Source of the DNA: Isoetes taiwanensis
Lineage: Eukaryota; Streptophyta; Lycopodiopsida; Isoetales; Isoetaceae
Length of the DNA: 64,000 bases
Reading direction: 5' to 3'
Assembly (NCBI GenBank): GCA_021234155.1
Contig: JAJEKV010000063.1
Location: 6,883,710 to 6,947,709, forward strand
Position numbers and translations under genes: made by a program. The notes beneath the pieces are model-generated. The model was not told the origin of the DNA, searched no databases, and was given only the letters and a program-made list of their open reading frames with translations. Below are positions 37,443 to 49,320 of the stretch, piece by piece. Position 1 is the stretch's first letter; the number at the start of each line of letters is the position of its first letter.

Positions 37443-39560
37443 CGGCGATGAATAGAGGTAATCGCAATCGTACGGAGAATGAGCAAGACGAAGGTAAGTA
37501 TTTATATAGTTTTTATTATACGCTTTACCCTCTAATTAGGTATGTGAGTTTATGCATGGAGTTTTAATTTGTTGTGTAGAGGAAAGGGACGAGTTTAGAG
37601 AAAATAGGAGGAGGACTCCACGAGGTAGGGGCAATCGCGGTCGATGTTCCTCTAAGACGCCAACCTCCACCTATCACTACACCAGCAGGTTTGGGTATTA
37701 AGATAGTTTTTTATAAAAATAATAAATAAATGAATTGTTTTTTGCATGATATTTGTGCTTCTGCAGCTCCTCCGCCGCTCCCCGCCTTCCTCTCAAACAT
37801 GTCTCCCCCGAGAGAGACCAAATTGCAGCATATTTTGCCTCTTTGACACCAACGCCAGTTAGGCAGCCTCCCGCTCCTATTCCCCAACGACATAGTGTTG
37901 ATTATCGGCCTCCACGTTCGCGAGAATATTGAGAATGCTAGCGTAGTATGGACTCCCGTTCTAGGCAAGAGACGGAAGCAGATTTTTCTAATGCAAGGAA
38001 CTTGGAGGAAGATTTCAACAGGTAAATATATATCCACTACGCACCAAACATTTCTTTGGTTGCGGCATGTTAAAGATGCTCATTCTCTCATTACTTCCGT
38101 GTCAAGAAGTAGTGGAGCAACAGACTCTAGCGTTCAAGATCGCGGCGATCATCATTGTGGTTAGGGATCCAAGAACATGGTCGCGCACCGACTTGGAGAG
38201 GGAAGGATCCCGACGACGCCCACGTGTCACTGAAGAAGAGCGCCCATTTCGCTTTGTTTTAGACACGTAAGTCTCAAGGGTGAATTGGCCCCTAATATAC
38301 CCGACTATCATATTAATAATAATTTTTGATGTAAGTTATGTGAACATATTATTTAAGATATCAACCTTAAATATTAGTACTTTGTCATCTAAATTTGTTG
38401 TTTTGTTCATTCTCTTCACTTAGAATACATTGTAAAGTGCTCAAAAAGGTTCTTAATCGGGACGGGATATGTATATTGACGGTAGACATAAACACGCTTT
38501 TATATACCCACCATTTATGCTTAGGGGGACGCTTCTTCCTAAGAAGGATGATGAGGGAAGTGTCTTTTATACTACACCGAGGGGGGCGGTCACAAAAATA
38601 TCTCGTTTATGGCCTCCCCGCGGTATAGGGGAGTGGCTCGGTGCTTATGACCAACGCTGAAATAGAGAGCGTCAAAAATAAAATGAAACAGAGTTTCCCG
38701 AGAGATAGAAAAAGCAAAGGCGTTTAACGGAAGAAGCTCACTTGATGATGGGCGAAGCTTATACGAAAAAAGGAGGTACATGACCTAGTCATAGTCTTGT
38801 TTTTATTATTTTGATATTGCGTTGATCTATCGATGTATGTCAAAGGCACAATGTGGTCAAGGGAAGCGGACTTTAAAAAGAAGGAGGCGATTGGTCAAAA
38901 GTCCCTAAACCACTTAATCTCCACAAGGAAGATATCAAGGTATTTCTTATTTTTTTTTTGTCATTCGTTCACTTTAACTTGTGATAATGTTGTGTGCCTT
39001 GCAATCAGATTGCATTCGAGCGTGCAAAGGATCCGAAAAAAACATAGAGCTCGGGACCGACAAAGCAACTAAAAGCACGCCTAAAGCCAGTCTCATTTGG
39101 GCTCGGCGGTCGGAAAGGGTTTCATTATAGATTAAGTAAGAGCTATATTAGTTCACATTAATTTTAATAAGAACTTTAAATGTCACTAGCTAATACTCGT
39201 TATATTGTCATAGGAATATCTATACGGGTTTGCCCCTAGCAAGCAGCAGGTACAAGTAGCCACGGAACGTGGAGCTGTTTATCTGTATCAACAGTTATAC
39301 GACGAGGGAACTCTCCCAATTCGCGGGAATGCGGGGGTGCGTTGTAGAAAATTATTATAATTCTATGAACTACATTAACGCCATATTCTTTTGGTTTTTA
39401 TAGGAAGCAGTGGTGGATATGAATGAAGGTCTAGAGCATGACATGGGGCTCTGGGGGCGAGGATCCAAAACGTCATTTGGAGAGCCATCCAATCGCAAAC
39501 CGCGATGGTGGCGGTTCGGCGTTCTCTAACTAACTACATTACTCGGATGACTACTCCAAT
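37443..39560 (+). pseudogene. Degenerate exon series, probably a transposon accessory ORF
   Basis: Several short coding-like pieces are separated by plausible introns. ATG at 37449 leads to an Arg/Asn-rich start and the donor GAAG|GTAAGT near 37494. An Arg/Gly-rich exon lies at about 37580-37687. An exon near 37945-38018 reads SMDSRSRQETEADFSNARNL with donor CAG|GTAAAT. A frame near 38070-38268 includes VRDPRTWSRTDLE. Later pieces are MTNAEIESVKNKMKQSFPRD near 38647 and QVATERGAVYLYQQLYDEG near 39250. The lysine-rich KNKMKQSFPRD piece vaguely recalls plant En/Spm accessory (Tnp1/Transposase_24-type) proteins, but this is a weak impression. Stops interrupt most frames. Confidence 0.3.
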
Positions 39561-39617
39561 TGAATCGAGAGAGAGAGTAGCTCTAGGCTAAAAGGGTGGA
39601 TACTCCTCTTAACGAGT

Positions 39618-39790
39618 CTTTTGTGATTATTTAAAAATATAAATACAATTCACTTTTGTGATTATTTAAAAATATAAATATAAAAATAATTTTGTGACTA
39701 TTTAAAAATATGAATATAAAAACACTTTTGTGATTATTTAAAAATATTTTTATATTTATATTTTTTATATAAATATTTTTTTATTTTTTT
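39618..39790. repeat. 36-bp AT-rich minisatellite, four copies
   Basis: TTTTGTGATTATTTAAAAAT starts near 39618, 39654, 39689 and 39726 (35-37 bp spacing), followed by an A/T-only run to about 39790. Confidence 0.8.
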
Positions 39791-40113
39791 TCCTACACGT
39801 CGCATGCGACGTATCCACGTGGCTTTTTTTTTTTGCCACGTGGCTTTTCTATACGCGGATTTTCGAATTTTCCACGTGTATATTCCACGTGTCACGTCGC
39901 ATGCGACGTCTACACGTGGCTTTTACGCACGTGTATATTGCACGTGTATATTCCACGTGTATATGCCACGTGTATATACCACGTGTCGTTCCACGTGTCA
40001 CGTCGCATGCGACGTATACACGTGGCTTTTACGGCACGCGTGGATTTTGGTGATGTTCCACGTGTATATTCCACGTGTATATTCCACGTGTATATTTCAC
40101 GTGTCACGTGCCA
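39791..40113. repeat. Dense array of CACGTG palindromes and CGTCGCATGCGACG palindromes
   Basis: At least 15 CACGTG hexamers occur in about 320 bp, many in a 14-bp rhythm CCACGTGTATATT. A perfect 14-bp palindrome CGTCGCATGCGACG recurs near 39798, 39896 and 40002 with a decayed copy near 40108, giving a higher period of about 103 bp. It lies directly inside the CACTA right end and is read as its subterminal repeat region, where transposase-binding motifs are clustered. CACGTG is also the plant G-box core, so host bHLH/bZIP factors could bind. The Val/His/Ile-rich ORFs across it are not genes. Confidence 0.8.
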
Positions 40114-40313
40114 TGCGACGCCTCGGCGACTGCGCGGTCACGCCTCGCGTCTGACGCGTCTGGCTGACGCCGCCAACGCCGCATGCGACGACGCCGCATG
40201 CGACGCGGCCCCGCAAGAACGACGCGATGCTGGATGCGTGCGTCCGGCCGTCGCCGTAGGCGCCGCTACAGACGTCGCTATTGGCGTCGCTAAATGCCCC
40301 TTTTCTTGTTGTG
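40114..40313 (-). mobile_element. CACTA transposon right terminus
   Basis: Read inward on the minus strand from 40313, the end is CACAACAAGAAAAGGGGC followed by TTTAGCGACGCC and TAGCGACGTCTGTAGCGGC. This is the standard layout of plant CACTA ends (CACTACAAGAAAA-type terminus, then GCGACG subterminal repeats). The interior to 40114 is very CpG-rich with repeated GCATGCGACG. ACT at 40314-40316 is the candidate 3-bp target duplication. The partner left end was not found with a matching ACT, so the element is incomplete or rearranged on the left. Confidence 0.8.
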
Positions 40314-41302
40314 ACTAGCTTTGGCAATTTCCTGTGCAAAGGATTAACAATCAATACTCTAGCATAATGTGCAACCACATTATTCTCGAATGCCTTGATA
40401 ATATTGTGGTATCCTTCTTCACCAGAACCTATGATAGCTACATATGTCGGATCACATTTATGCCCTTCTTTTTCTCCACAGAAACCAATTAGGCAATCAT
40501 CTTTTGGAATCCAACGAATAGCTCGTTTTACCACAGTTTCATCTTCTGCCACTAGAACAGGAACCCCACCCAAAGGTATATCCAAATCCTGCATATGTTG
40601 TTGATACGTCTTAGCAAGATGTTTGAAAGTATCCTCTCTAATTCCAACCCTATAAGAGAAGGTTTCCCTTGTTGATCGCATGGTTGTTGAGACACTTGGC
40701 CCTGCAAAGTTAATTGATAAGAAGTTGTGCATACGCCTCCCTCCCCATATCTTTACTGTCTCAAATAGAGCCTTGGTGGTGTCCTTCCATCTTCTCTTAT
40801 GCCCTGGCCTTATAATATTTTGAGTTATATCAGTCAAAAAATCCCATAATGCTGGTCTTCCTTCAAATTTATGTTGACGGTGTGCCTCCACTATATCTCG
40901 GCAAAACTTTTGCACATCTTTTCGATTCATTGACTCAGATAGACTTTCACGCAATGATCTTGCCTTCACTGCAAGGGCAGTGGCTCTCATCTTCACAAAG
41001 AGAAATTCTGCCTTTAATTTTCTAACCTTATATTTTGCATTCCTGGCCATGTTACGGATTTCAACATTGTTCAAATAGTCTACCCTTATACGTGTAGCTG
41101 AAGTCCTGGACCCTCTTGCTATTTTATTTTTGGCTTGCCTGTGGACTCTCATGTAGAAGTCTTTTTGTTTTGGGATTGATGCGCAAAATGAGCATTGAAA
41201 TTCTCGAATGGGACTCGCATGAAACCAACAAACCGCCCGATAGATAGGCTTCTCATTCATCTCAGCAGATTTTCTACAATGGTGGATAGTGGGTAGCCGC
41301 AC
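40314..41302 (-). pseudogene. Conserved-looking ORF of unknown function, cut by the CACTA insertion
   Basis: About 330 host codons are open on the minus strand up to the CACTA terminus; there the frame runs 71 codons into transposon DNA before a stop at about 40097. The product starts with a Cys-pair segment (FQCSFCASIPKQKDF), a basic region, an Arg/Lys-rich helical middle, then IWGGRRMHNFLSINFAGPS and VPVLVAEDETVVKRAIRW, LIGFCGEKEGHKC, and GSGEEGYHNIIKAFENNVV. The Asp-Glu-Thr at the end of a hydrophobic strand would suit an RNase H-like catalytic fold, as in transposases, but this is a guess. The N-terminal start is uncertain: the open frame begins with GTG, and TTGTAG at about 41275 is a possible acceptor. 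The zinc-finger exon at 44120-45170 may be the upstream part of the same gene. Confidence 0.55.
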
Positions 41303-41404
41303 ACATGCGAACTACCCACGAAAAAGAAAGGGAAAATTCAATTATATCATTTGGACCCCAAAAATACAATGCTAACAGATGTTCGGCTGGTGTACCTGCC
41401 GAAA

Positions 41405-41470
41405 GCTTATTACCGAGATTAAAAAACCCCGCCCTTTCGGGTTTTCGAGGAAAAACCCTAGTGATAAACC
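41405..41470 (-). repeat. ~65-bp foldback resembling a copia LTR R/U5 segment
   Basis: Read on the minus strand, it contains GGGTTTTTCCTCGAAAACCC, then CCCGAAAGGG, GGGGTTTTTTAATC and GGTAATAAGC. A related copy, in the opposite orientation, lies at 58322-58392. The GGTTTTTCC...GGTTTTTTAAC...GCAGTAATAAG layout recalls the polyadenylation-region signature of plant Ty1/copia LTRs. Flanking sequences of the two copies are unrelated. Confidence 0.5.
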
Positions 41471-44119
41471 TTCGGCAAGGGGCTTAGACAAACGCAGAGA
41501 AAACGCTCCCAAAACCCACGAATGGAGAAGTCGAAACAGATGTCGCTCGCCAACCTGTACCTGCACATCACCAACACCAAAAAAACGAAACAAAACAAAC
41601 CTCCCAGAGTGGAGGGGCTGATTACACGCGTGCCACGCGACAAATATAATAAACAAAGAAGGGGGGGAGGGTGGGTTCAAAGAGAAAGAGGTACTGCTGA
41701 GAGAGAAGAGGAAGCGCCGATGAGATATTGAAGAAGAAACGCGCCTACAATAGCGAACTCCCAACTAGAACGGGCATGCGCCGCACGCATGCATGCAAGA
41801 CATGCATGCTCGTCCCATTCTAGAATGGCGATCCGATGTCTTGGATCGATGGGAATGTTGAAATGGCTCACCACTAGTGCTCACTCTTTTACAAGACACG
41901 TGCCTAAATGTGCCTTTAACTTCCTAGTAAATTTACACTCTAGTTTGGGTTCACAATACCAACGGTTTCTAAACTTAGAGTCATCTAAAAATGGTTTTAG
42001 GTCCCTAGAATTAGCCCCATATCGATATGTAGGTTGCCAAAAACCCCAACACAATAAGGCCAATGAAGAGTTTTCTGCACATACGTATATACATAATGCA
42101 AACATGAATTACTTATACATAATGCGAACATGAATAAGACGGAATAAGACCAACTTGATACTTATATTGTAGGCTGCAAGAAAGAGACTTACCAGTTGTT
42201 GTTGATCCATCTGTAGAAGCCGATGATGTAGCTGCAAAACATAGACAAAAAGGCCACCCATTTCATATCCTATGATTATCTTTGTTACATTTGCAAAATA
42301 ATCCAAAAACAAAAAGCTATAGAAAGTTGAGCGAAAAAAAGGTTGGATCCCCCACTTTGTTTTGATGATGGCCCTTTGCTAGGCATAAATCTCTAAAAAA
42401 GATGGACCTATGGGATCAATACTAGACTATATATCATGAACCCAAAAAAACTCGGACAAAAAACCTTTTAACATGGTGTTTCTCAGGGATCGATGAACAG
42501 TAGCCTAGTCAATCCAACAATTACATCATACTAGGCTATGCATCATGGACCAAAAAAAACCCGGACAAAAAACCTTTTAGCATGTTGTTTCTAAAGGTTC
42601 AGTGAACAGTAAACTTTTTAATTCCAAGTTCCAAGTGAACAGTGCGGAACGAATAGCTCGATTCTTTTTGTTGTGAAACATTATAGGTCAAAAACATGCG
42701 CTCTGTGTTGTATTCCAATCGCAGAAGACATAGCTCAGGCTTCAAGCAGGTTGCCGAGCCACAAATCTCAGGCCTCACGCAGGTTGCCCAGCCACAAATC
42801 TATCATTTGTTATTCTGAAAATGTTGCGACCAGGTTTCAAATGTGCCTAATGTTTCGTGATTGTAACGTGAACTGTAGCTGCAATATTGCTTATGAGTTG
42901 CAAACGAACCATTGAAAACCCTGCCACTTTAGAACAACAAATAACAAATGCATACCACAAAACTCCAAACCCAACAAACTGTACGACAAAACTCACAAAT
43001 GTTCTGGCAGATCTGTCTAGCCTCTGTGCTGCCTCATTATCTATGGAAGAATTTTAGCTAGCATAAGAACTATTGCAGACAACAAAGACCTATTGTTTGC
43101 ATCCAATAGAATGTAAACAAACAGATTTTGAAGAACAAACAGATTTTGAAGCCTCTGCCAAATTCTAAGCAAGGCCAGGGAATACAATGCCAGATCCCTA
43201 GTAAACATCTTAAACAATTTCATTACTGGAATCATTAAGGCATCCCTCCAACTGCATTATCCAAAAGGCTTTGATTATTAGTTATCATTTCCATAATCTT
43301 CTGACAAGGCTTTTATTATGTCTAGGCTTAAGGAATTATCTGCCTAAGCAAGGGTCTGGAACTAAGATAAGTGGAGAGGATCTTCCTTATATTATCCTTA
43401 TACTGAAGATGGCAGACCATCATCATGCCAATTATTGCAAAGATCAAAACATCAAAATCTGTTATCTAAAACATAAGCCAATGGACTCTTATGCGCTGCA
43501 GAATGGCACCATATTGTGGCCAATAGAAGAGATTGCTCTACATTCGTTCAAGTTGTTGCTTCGCTTATCGTTGTTCTTTGTTTACTTAAAAAATGTTTAT
43601 TCTTCCTTTCAGTTCTACCAAGAAGCATAGCGATTACTTGACAAATAGTTAACATGGTGACGGTCGCGGTATTATTCTGATTCGACCCAACCATACTTGG
43701 AAAAAGGATAACAATAATAGATGGTCAGAAAAACAGATTCCAGTTGAGAATTAAACTGCACAGACTGACATCAAATATGTGGTTCTCATGCATGTTTGAA
43801 TGAAGATCTCAAGGGCTCCCTGGCATCTATGATGTGGCTGCAGTATGTTGTAGCAGTTCCAGGCAGCCTAGAGTTATGCTCTCCTATTTTTACATCCTAT
43901 AGGCCAGTAGAAGGAGACAAATGCAGGAGGCATAGTTTTGACAAACCTACTCAAGGATGGATGATAAAGACATACAAATGAACCGTATTGAATGAACATT
44001 ATTAATAAGCCTACAATCGATACTAACATCAATACTAGCCCAAATGCAAGAATTGAATGAAATGAAATTGCAAATCAACTGTATTAAATTAAAGGCCATG
44101 ATATCAAATATCGAATTAC
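41471..44119. other. Intronic or intergenic stretch with small duplications
   Basis: No confident exon was found between the two minus-strand ORFs. Noted repeats are two copies of a ~75-bp phrase (CATCATGGACC...CCCGGACAAAAAACCTTTTA) starting near 42424 and 42532; a 32-bp tandem duplication around CAGGTTGCCNAGCCACAAATC at 42743-42800; and an 18-bp duplication ACAAACAGATTTTGAAG near 43116-43150. If the two ORFs form one gene, this is its intron and may hide small exons: the upstream exon ends in phase 1, and the TTGTAG acceptor at about 41275 would keep the downstream frame only from phase 2. Confidence 0.4.
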
Positions 44120-45170
44120 CTCGAACAAACAAAAGCAAACTTCCTTGACGAGGATCCCTTTCAACTAACTTAATCTTTATTGGTCTGCCACCTTTACTTG
44201 GTCCTTCATAGTTTGTCTGCATTTTTTGTTCAGCCTCCATTGATGCATGGACGTGCCTATTTGATGTAATATGATCACTCAAATTCTGTTCTAGACAGCC
44301 AGTTCTTGGAAACAAGTTTAGTGTCTTCTCACAAGTCATGCAGACGATACAAATGGCATCCAGCTTTGCATATCCACCAACACTAGGCTCGTATAATTTA
44401 AATATAACTCCTCTCTCCTCCATGAATGCTGCAACCTCGGTGGATAAGCAATGATCAACTGTGGACTTATTTTCTCTACGTCTATCCTCTTCATTTTCTT
44501 CTTCACAAGTAAGAGTTTCTTCGCTGTGATTTTGGGCATAGTTTTGTACATGTGCTTTGCTTTCACAATGGCTATGCACAAAGTTATACATGGTATCACT
44601 TCCACCTTTGCCATATCGCATGTTGCATTCCATACACCATATAGAGAATTCTGCTTTACCACCAACATCACAAGACATGAGCTCAAACCGATCTTTCCTA
44701 TTCTTTTCTCTCATCCTCGCAGTTGCTTGCTTTATTGCTTTCTGCCACTTATACAGATCTGATTTAGATGCCAAGTTGGATTGCAGTTTAGTATTGGATG
44801 GAGTACTATCACGTACAATACTGGCCAGATGCTGGTTTTCTTGTTTCACAAACGTTTCAGATGGATCAGTCATGCTAGCTTGCTTTTGAGAGAGGTCAAT
44901 CACAGTCTTTTGTCTTTTTAGTACGCGGGTGTCCGACAACCTTATAGTGACTTCATTGCTTGTCACATTGAACTTCTCCTCCTGCTTGAGTGTCAAGGGC
45001 AGATTTCTCTCTCCAAGAAATAAAAAATTCTCGTTATTTTCTACCAGCTCATCATGTTCTATCTCTTGTCGCACCTCAACATAAGAGCATTCATCCATCA
45101 CCTTAACAAACCCCAAATCGCTTAGGTTGCCCAAACCATCATCAAGTGAAACAAATATAGTTCTTTGCAT
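44120..45170 (-). CDS. Exon encoding a two-zinc-finger protein of unknown function
   Basis: A 350-codon open frame starts at ATG 45168-45170 and ends at a good donor (CGAG|GTAATTCG) after 44120, in phase 1. The N-terminal 130 residues are acidic and low in recognisable features. A basic helix (KWQKAIKQATARMREKNRKD) lies at residues 141-160. The first finger-like motif is at residues 179-207 (CMEC ... FVHSHCESKAH). The second is at 277-306 (CMTC, then DHITSNRHVH, a C-x2-C ... H-x5-H pattern). Then comes GGRPIKIKLVERDPRQGSL. The function is probably nucleic-acid or protein binding; the family is not identified. It may be the first coding exon of a gene whose downstream exon is the ORF at 40314-41302, broken by a transposon. 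No promoter motif was assigned. Confidence 0.6.
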
Positions 45171-46299
45171 GTTGAAAACTTGTTACCCTATAATAATAAG
45201 AGAATATAAGATTAGAAAATCCTTCAAACTAGATGTTTTAAGACATGCTATGGTTTTCTAACACGTTTCATTAGAGATTAGGAGATGCTTGATGACAGTA
45301 CAAGCGTAAAACTTCAGAAAAAGTATTGGAATACAAGCTTATAACATGGAGGCTTTGAAGATCTTCATGTATTTAGACTAAAAACGAAAATGATATGAAA
45401 ATATACTCTCTTACCAACACTTTGAGGGTCTTTGAACACAAATGTGCTGCTGCTATTCTGGAACAAGAGATATATATGTTAGAATGGATCAGCTAATATA
45501 TGGAGCATTGCGTGAAGGCATTACCTTTTGACAAAAGGAATTTAAGAACTCAGAACTAAGATTTCTTTGCTCTTCTTTTGGATCATAAAAGAAACTGCCA
45601 CAGCAAGAAAATGTCATTGACTCCATAATGTCAAAGAATACGGCAATTAGTCATTCTCTAAACTCTCTACATTCAAAAGTAATTCCTAATTCCTGTAATA
45701 TATAGATTCTCAAGCTTGCCCTCTACTATGCATCTATCAAAGATGATAAAAGAGTGATGAATTTTGGTCTGGACATCCTTTATGGCTTTGAAAATGGCAA
45801 AGTTTGGGCTCAGAGTGCATCTAATTCAGGACCTCCTATTTGTGATGCGTTTAATGCAACAATGCATCCAAGCTTTGAAATTTTGAAATATCAAATAGGT
45901 TTCTTTGTATCTTGTTGTTTGGCCTGCAATATCCGGAAATGAAATGGCTTTGTACTTTGTTAAGGTTGGGGATACCCAAAACCGGAAATGAAATGGCCTT
46001 GTACTTTGTTAAGGTTGGGGATACCCAAAACGTGGACTCTAATGCAAGCATTAGAACCTAACAAGATTTAGCATTTCGTAAGATTAATCTAAGGTCTTTT
46101 TACCAGCTTCGGGATGAAAAATCCTAAGACTGTAAGTGCCAGGCTTTAGAGCATCGTTATCTGCAATACCGGAATAAAAAAATATTAATATATGTAGAGT
46201 AAATGTCCAAATCTAAACGAAGACCTCAAACGTAAACTTACGGCCTGTTACTCTCAACCTCGATTACCCCTCCCGCACGTCTACAAGCTGGCCAGATGT
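45171..46299. other. Upstream flank of the zinc-finger exon; contains a 49-bp tandem duplication
   Basis: Two nearly identical 49-bp units (CCGGAAATGAAATGGC...GATACCCAAAA) abut at 45933-45981 and 45982-46030, differing at one base. The rest is AT-rich without recognisable coding content. The upstream part may hold a 5' UTR or intron of the minus-strand gene. Confidence 0.6.
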
Positions 46300-49200
46300 A
46301 AAACGTATCTCCCACCCTTACATATGCGTACGGAAGGCCTTCATAAAAACCCCCCTCCCGCCCACGCACATGTTTAGTACGGCCCAACTTTGTGAACCCC
46401 CCTTGACCACAAAGCACCTAAGGCTGACCAGGATGAGCTTCCAGCTCCCTTGCACCAACAGGATAACTTTCATCGGTTCCAAAAAGTAGGAGACCATGAG
46501 GGGGAGGAGACACATATCAGGGAAGGAACATCTCCGACTTGAAGGCCTATATCAGCATTAGGGGCAAGATCAAGGAGGAGAACATTCCGCTCGAACAAGA
46601 ATTCCGGACCCAGAAACACCTAGAAACCAAAGGAAGGACGACTTTACTACGTCAGCCAAGGAGTGCGAGACTCGAATGGATAGGACCCAAAGGACGGAGG
46701 AGACGACTTAGCCAGTAGGTACAAACCACGCAAAGGCGACCAGAAGGAGCTATGGTAGGTGCAATAGAGATGACCACACTTCCAGGCACAATAGAGGCAC
46801 CTCAGAATGAAGCAAAGCCCAAGCAACAGGAGTCGCACTCAGAAATTCAACCTGCGGAGGAATAACAATGCCTGCCTACCGACCACGATCTCAGAGCTTC
46901 AAAGACATTCAAGAATGCCCGATTGCAATAGCCAGGTGATTCTACTCAAGCGATCAACGGCACCGCACATCGGCAACCTTGCAACGACACACCGCATGTA
47001 GGGACCTTGAGCGGTCACCGCATTCCTTACGACGGACATACACATTAAGGAGGAGCATCTTTTTCAAGGGATCACATCGACGAACACTCTTCGCAACTTG
47101 GGATGACGAACTCAGATCAGACATGAAGGTCAATAAGAGTAGCAGCATCTCAAGGAATCCCAGAGTCAACCAGAGCGAAGAAGATGCAGCAAAACCGAAG
47201 AATCAAATGCGATAGGAGGAGGGGAAACCCTAAAGGAGTATAAACATTTAAGTAGATCTTCGTAGTTGTTTAAAGTGGATGAATTAAAATCCCAATGTAA
47301 ATGCGTATATGTCTATTGTATATCTCGGGTATTCACATATATAGTGGAGAAACATGAGTTTAGAGTCATGTTTTACGGATTTAGCGCTTAGATCAGGAAG
47401 CTCCTTCACTTCGACTACCAAAGGAGGAAACCAGGAAGCACAATTATAGCCCAAGATCAAATGGAAAAGCAAGAACGAGGGAGAAACGACCAGAGCCCAA
47501 GCAAACCTTCGACTCCAAACACTTCGGGAAGTGTCCTCAAGTAGAAGACCGCTCATCCACCCAATGTCAGAACAAGAGACAACACCGGTCATGTCAAGAT
47601 CATCAGCGCTGCACCGGGACATCGTTAGGGCGCAACACTACCTCTTGTGTCAGCGGCAACACTTGACGAACTTATGACACGAGTGGCCTCAACAATAGAA
47701 GGAGAACGACCCGACATCAACGAGCCAACTAAGAAGGCAACATCTCGGCGACCATAATTCCACCTTGTGGTAATATAGGGTGATGCGCTATGACACGTGT
47801 ATTAGATGGAGATGCACTTACGAAAGGCACCGCGACGAGGAGATATGCCTTCAACAACTAGGTGATGGCTTCGTCAGGTACTCCTACCAGTAATTAGAAG
47901 AGAAGAAGCCGATCATATCTCCGACATGTGGCACATCAAACGCCCAAGGTAGAAGCATTCGACACCTTAATGACAAGGATAGCAACTGAAGCACCTTCGG
48001 CAAAAAGAGAGTTCAAGATAATAGCCAGGCTATTCAACGACAAGAGTACTTCTTCAACTCAAGGGTCAAGCTGCGCAGATATAAGGATCCATCATCCCGA
48101 CAAATAGCCATCAGGGAGGAGAGCCATGATGCCTTACTTGCCAGAGAGACCGACATGCATAGAGGGACAAAGGCCAGGAACTGAAACCTGGAGAAGTGCT
48201 AGCAACCGACTTCTTCCACGAGCTCCCTAGAGGCAACAGGAGGATCAAGACTGACGAGCACAATCAAAGTCACCGGAAGGTACCTCAAGACAAGAAGACG
48301 GCATAGCACTGTGGAACGTGACAACGTCCAAGCCATGTGATTGAGGGGATCAAACAAGTAAGATTGGAAGCTCGATGGAGAAGCAACTAGCTGGATGACT
48401 TGCACGCGGACTTGCATGCAACTTGGTGAACCCAAGGATTGACGATTCAACGAACAATTGCAAGAGAACATCCCCAGAGAAGTATAGCCAAAGGAATCGC
48501 GCACAGCCTCAAGAGACGCCTCCAAACAGCTTCAAGTATCATGAAGGAGGAACAATTACAACCCAAGAACAGGATCAAGAAGCAGACCGAAATGTCAAAG
48601 CATCAACGACCAGCACACCTTTATATAGTTAGAATGTGATGCAAAGCGTCTTGTGCCATAGCCGACAAACACCGGAGGGCCCAAGCATATCAACAAGTTA
48701 TCCCGGAGTATGAGCTGACGTATAAATAGGAGGATATAGATCATCAACACCATTGCACCGGGAGGAACACCGATGACATTGCCAAGGAGTAGGCGTGCAA
48801 CTCGAAGGGAGGCACAAGGGGGACCTAATAGCTCTAGTAGTAATTATAATTATGTAAGCTATATGCTTTGCATGTATAGTTCCCTTGTTATTCCTTCCTT
48901 CCCATAGCGTAACAGATCAAAGGAAGAGACGTCAGGCAATTTGCAGGGGTGAAGCAATCAATATCCTCAACATTATTCGGGCAACACGATAACGACAAGA
49001 GGACTCGACGTATGAGACGTCGATGGAGTTGAAGAAACAATATCGGATACAGAGTCGTCCTTTAGCTGCCAAGACAAAGAGTTCAAGATGAAAGATCTTT
49101 TTCAACGGCGCCACCTTCAGGCTTTTGAAAAGCGGCATGGAAGATTTCAAGCGACCAACTACGCCATCAAAGCCACCAGCAATGAGAGGCTTCTAACGAA

Positions 49201-49320
49201 CAAAGTCAACCTCTACATCAAGGAGGAGTCACCGTCAAGGAGACCGAAGTATCGAGCGACTCGAAAGAACGTTACCTTGCTACTTCAAGCAGGCAACGAG
49301 TGGATGAGCTTCTAGCAAGC
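46300..49320. other. Degenerate repeat-like region, GC-richer than its flanks, no intact gene
   Basis: About 3 kb with base composition unlike the AT-rich surroundings and only short interrupted frames on both strands. No reverse transcriptase, integrase, protease or gag motif could be read. TATAAATAGGAGG at about 48721 resembles the promoter box of plant LTRs, but no matching second LTR, primer-binding site or polypurine tract was found. A long-decayed LTR retroelement is the most likely reading; other origins are not excluded. Confidence 0.35.

Noticed and set aside
13308-40313. A single 27-kb CACTA element containing the whole second satellite block
   Set aside because: The ends are similar (CACAACAA), but the flanking trinucleotides (GTA on the left, ACT on the right) do not match, and the host ORF does not continue to the left of 13308.
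39804-40318. ORFs of 116 and 161 codons rich in FHVYIPRV-like repeats
   Set aside because: They are direct translations of the CACGTGTATATT array and end in CACTA subterminal repeats; not genes.
48715-48740. A gene promoter at TATAAATAGG
   Set aside because: No coding frame follows in either direction, and similar boxes are common in degenerate LTRs; recorded only as a hint of retroelement origin.
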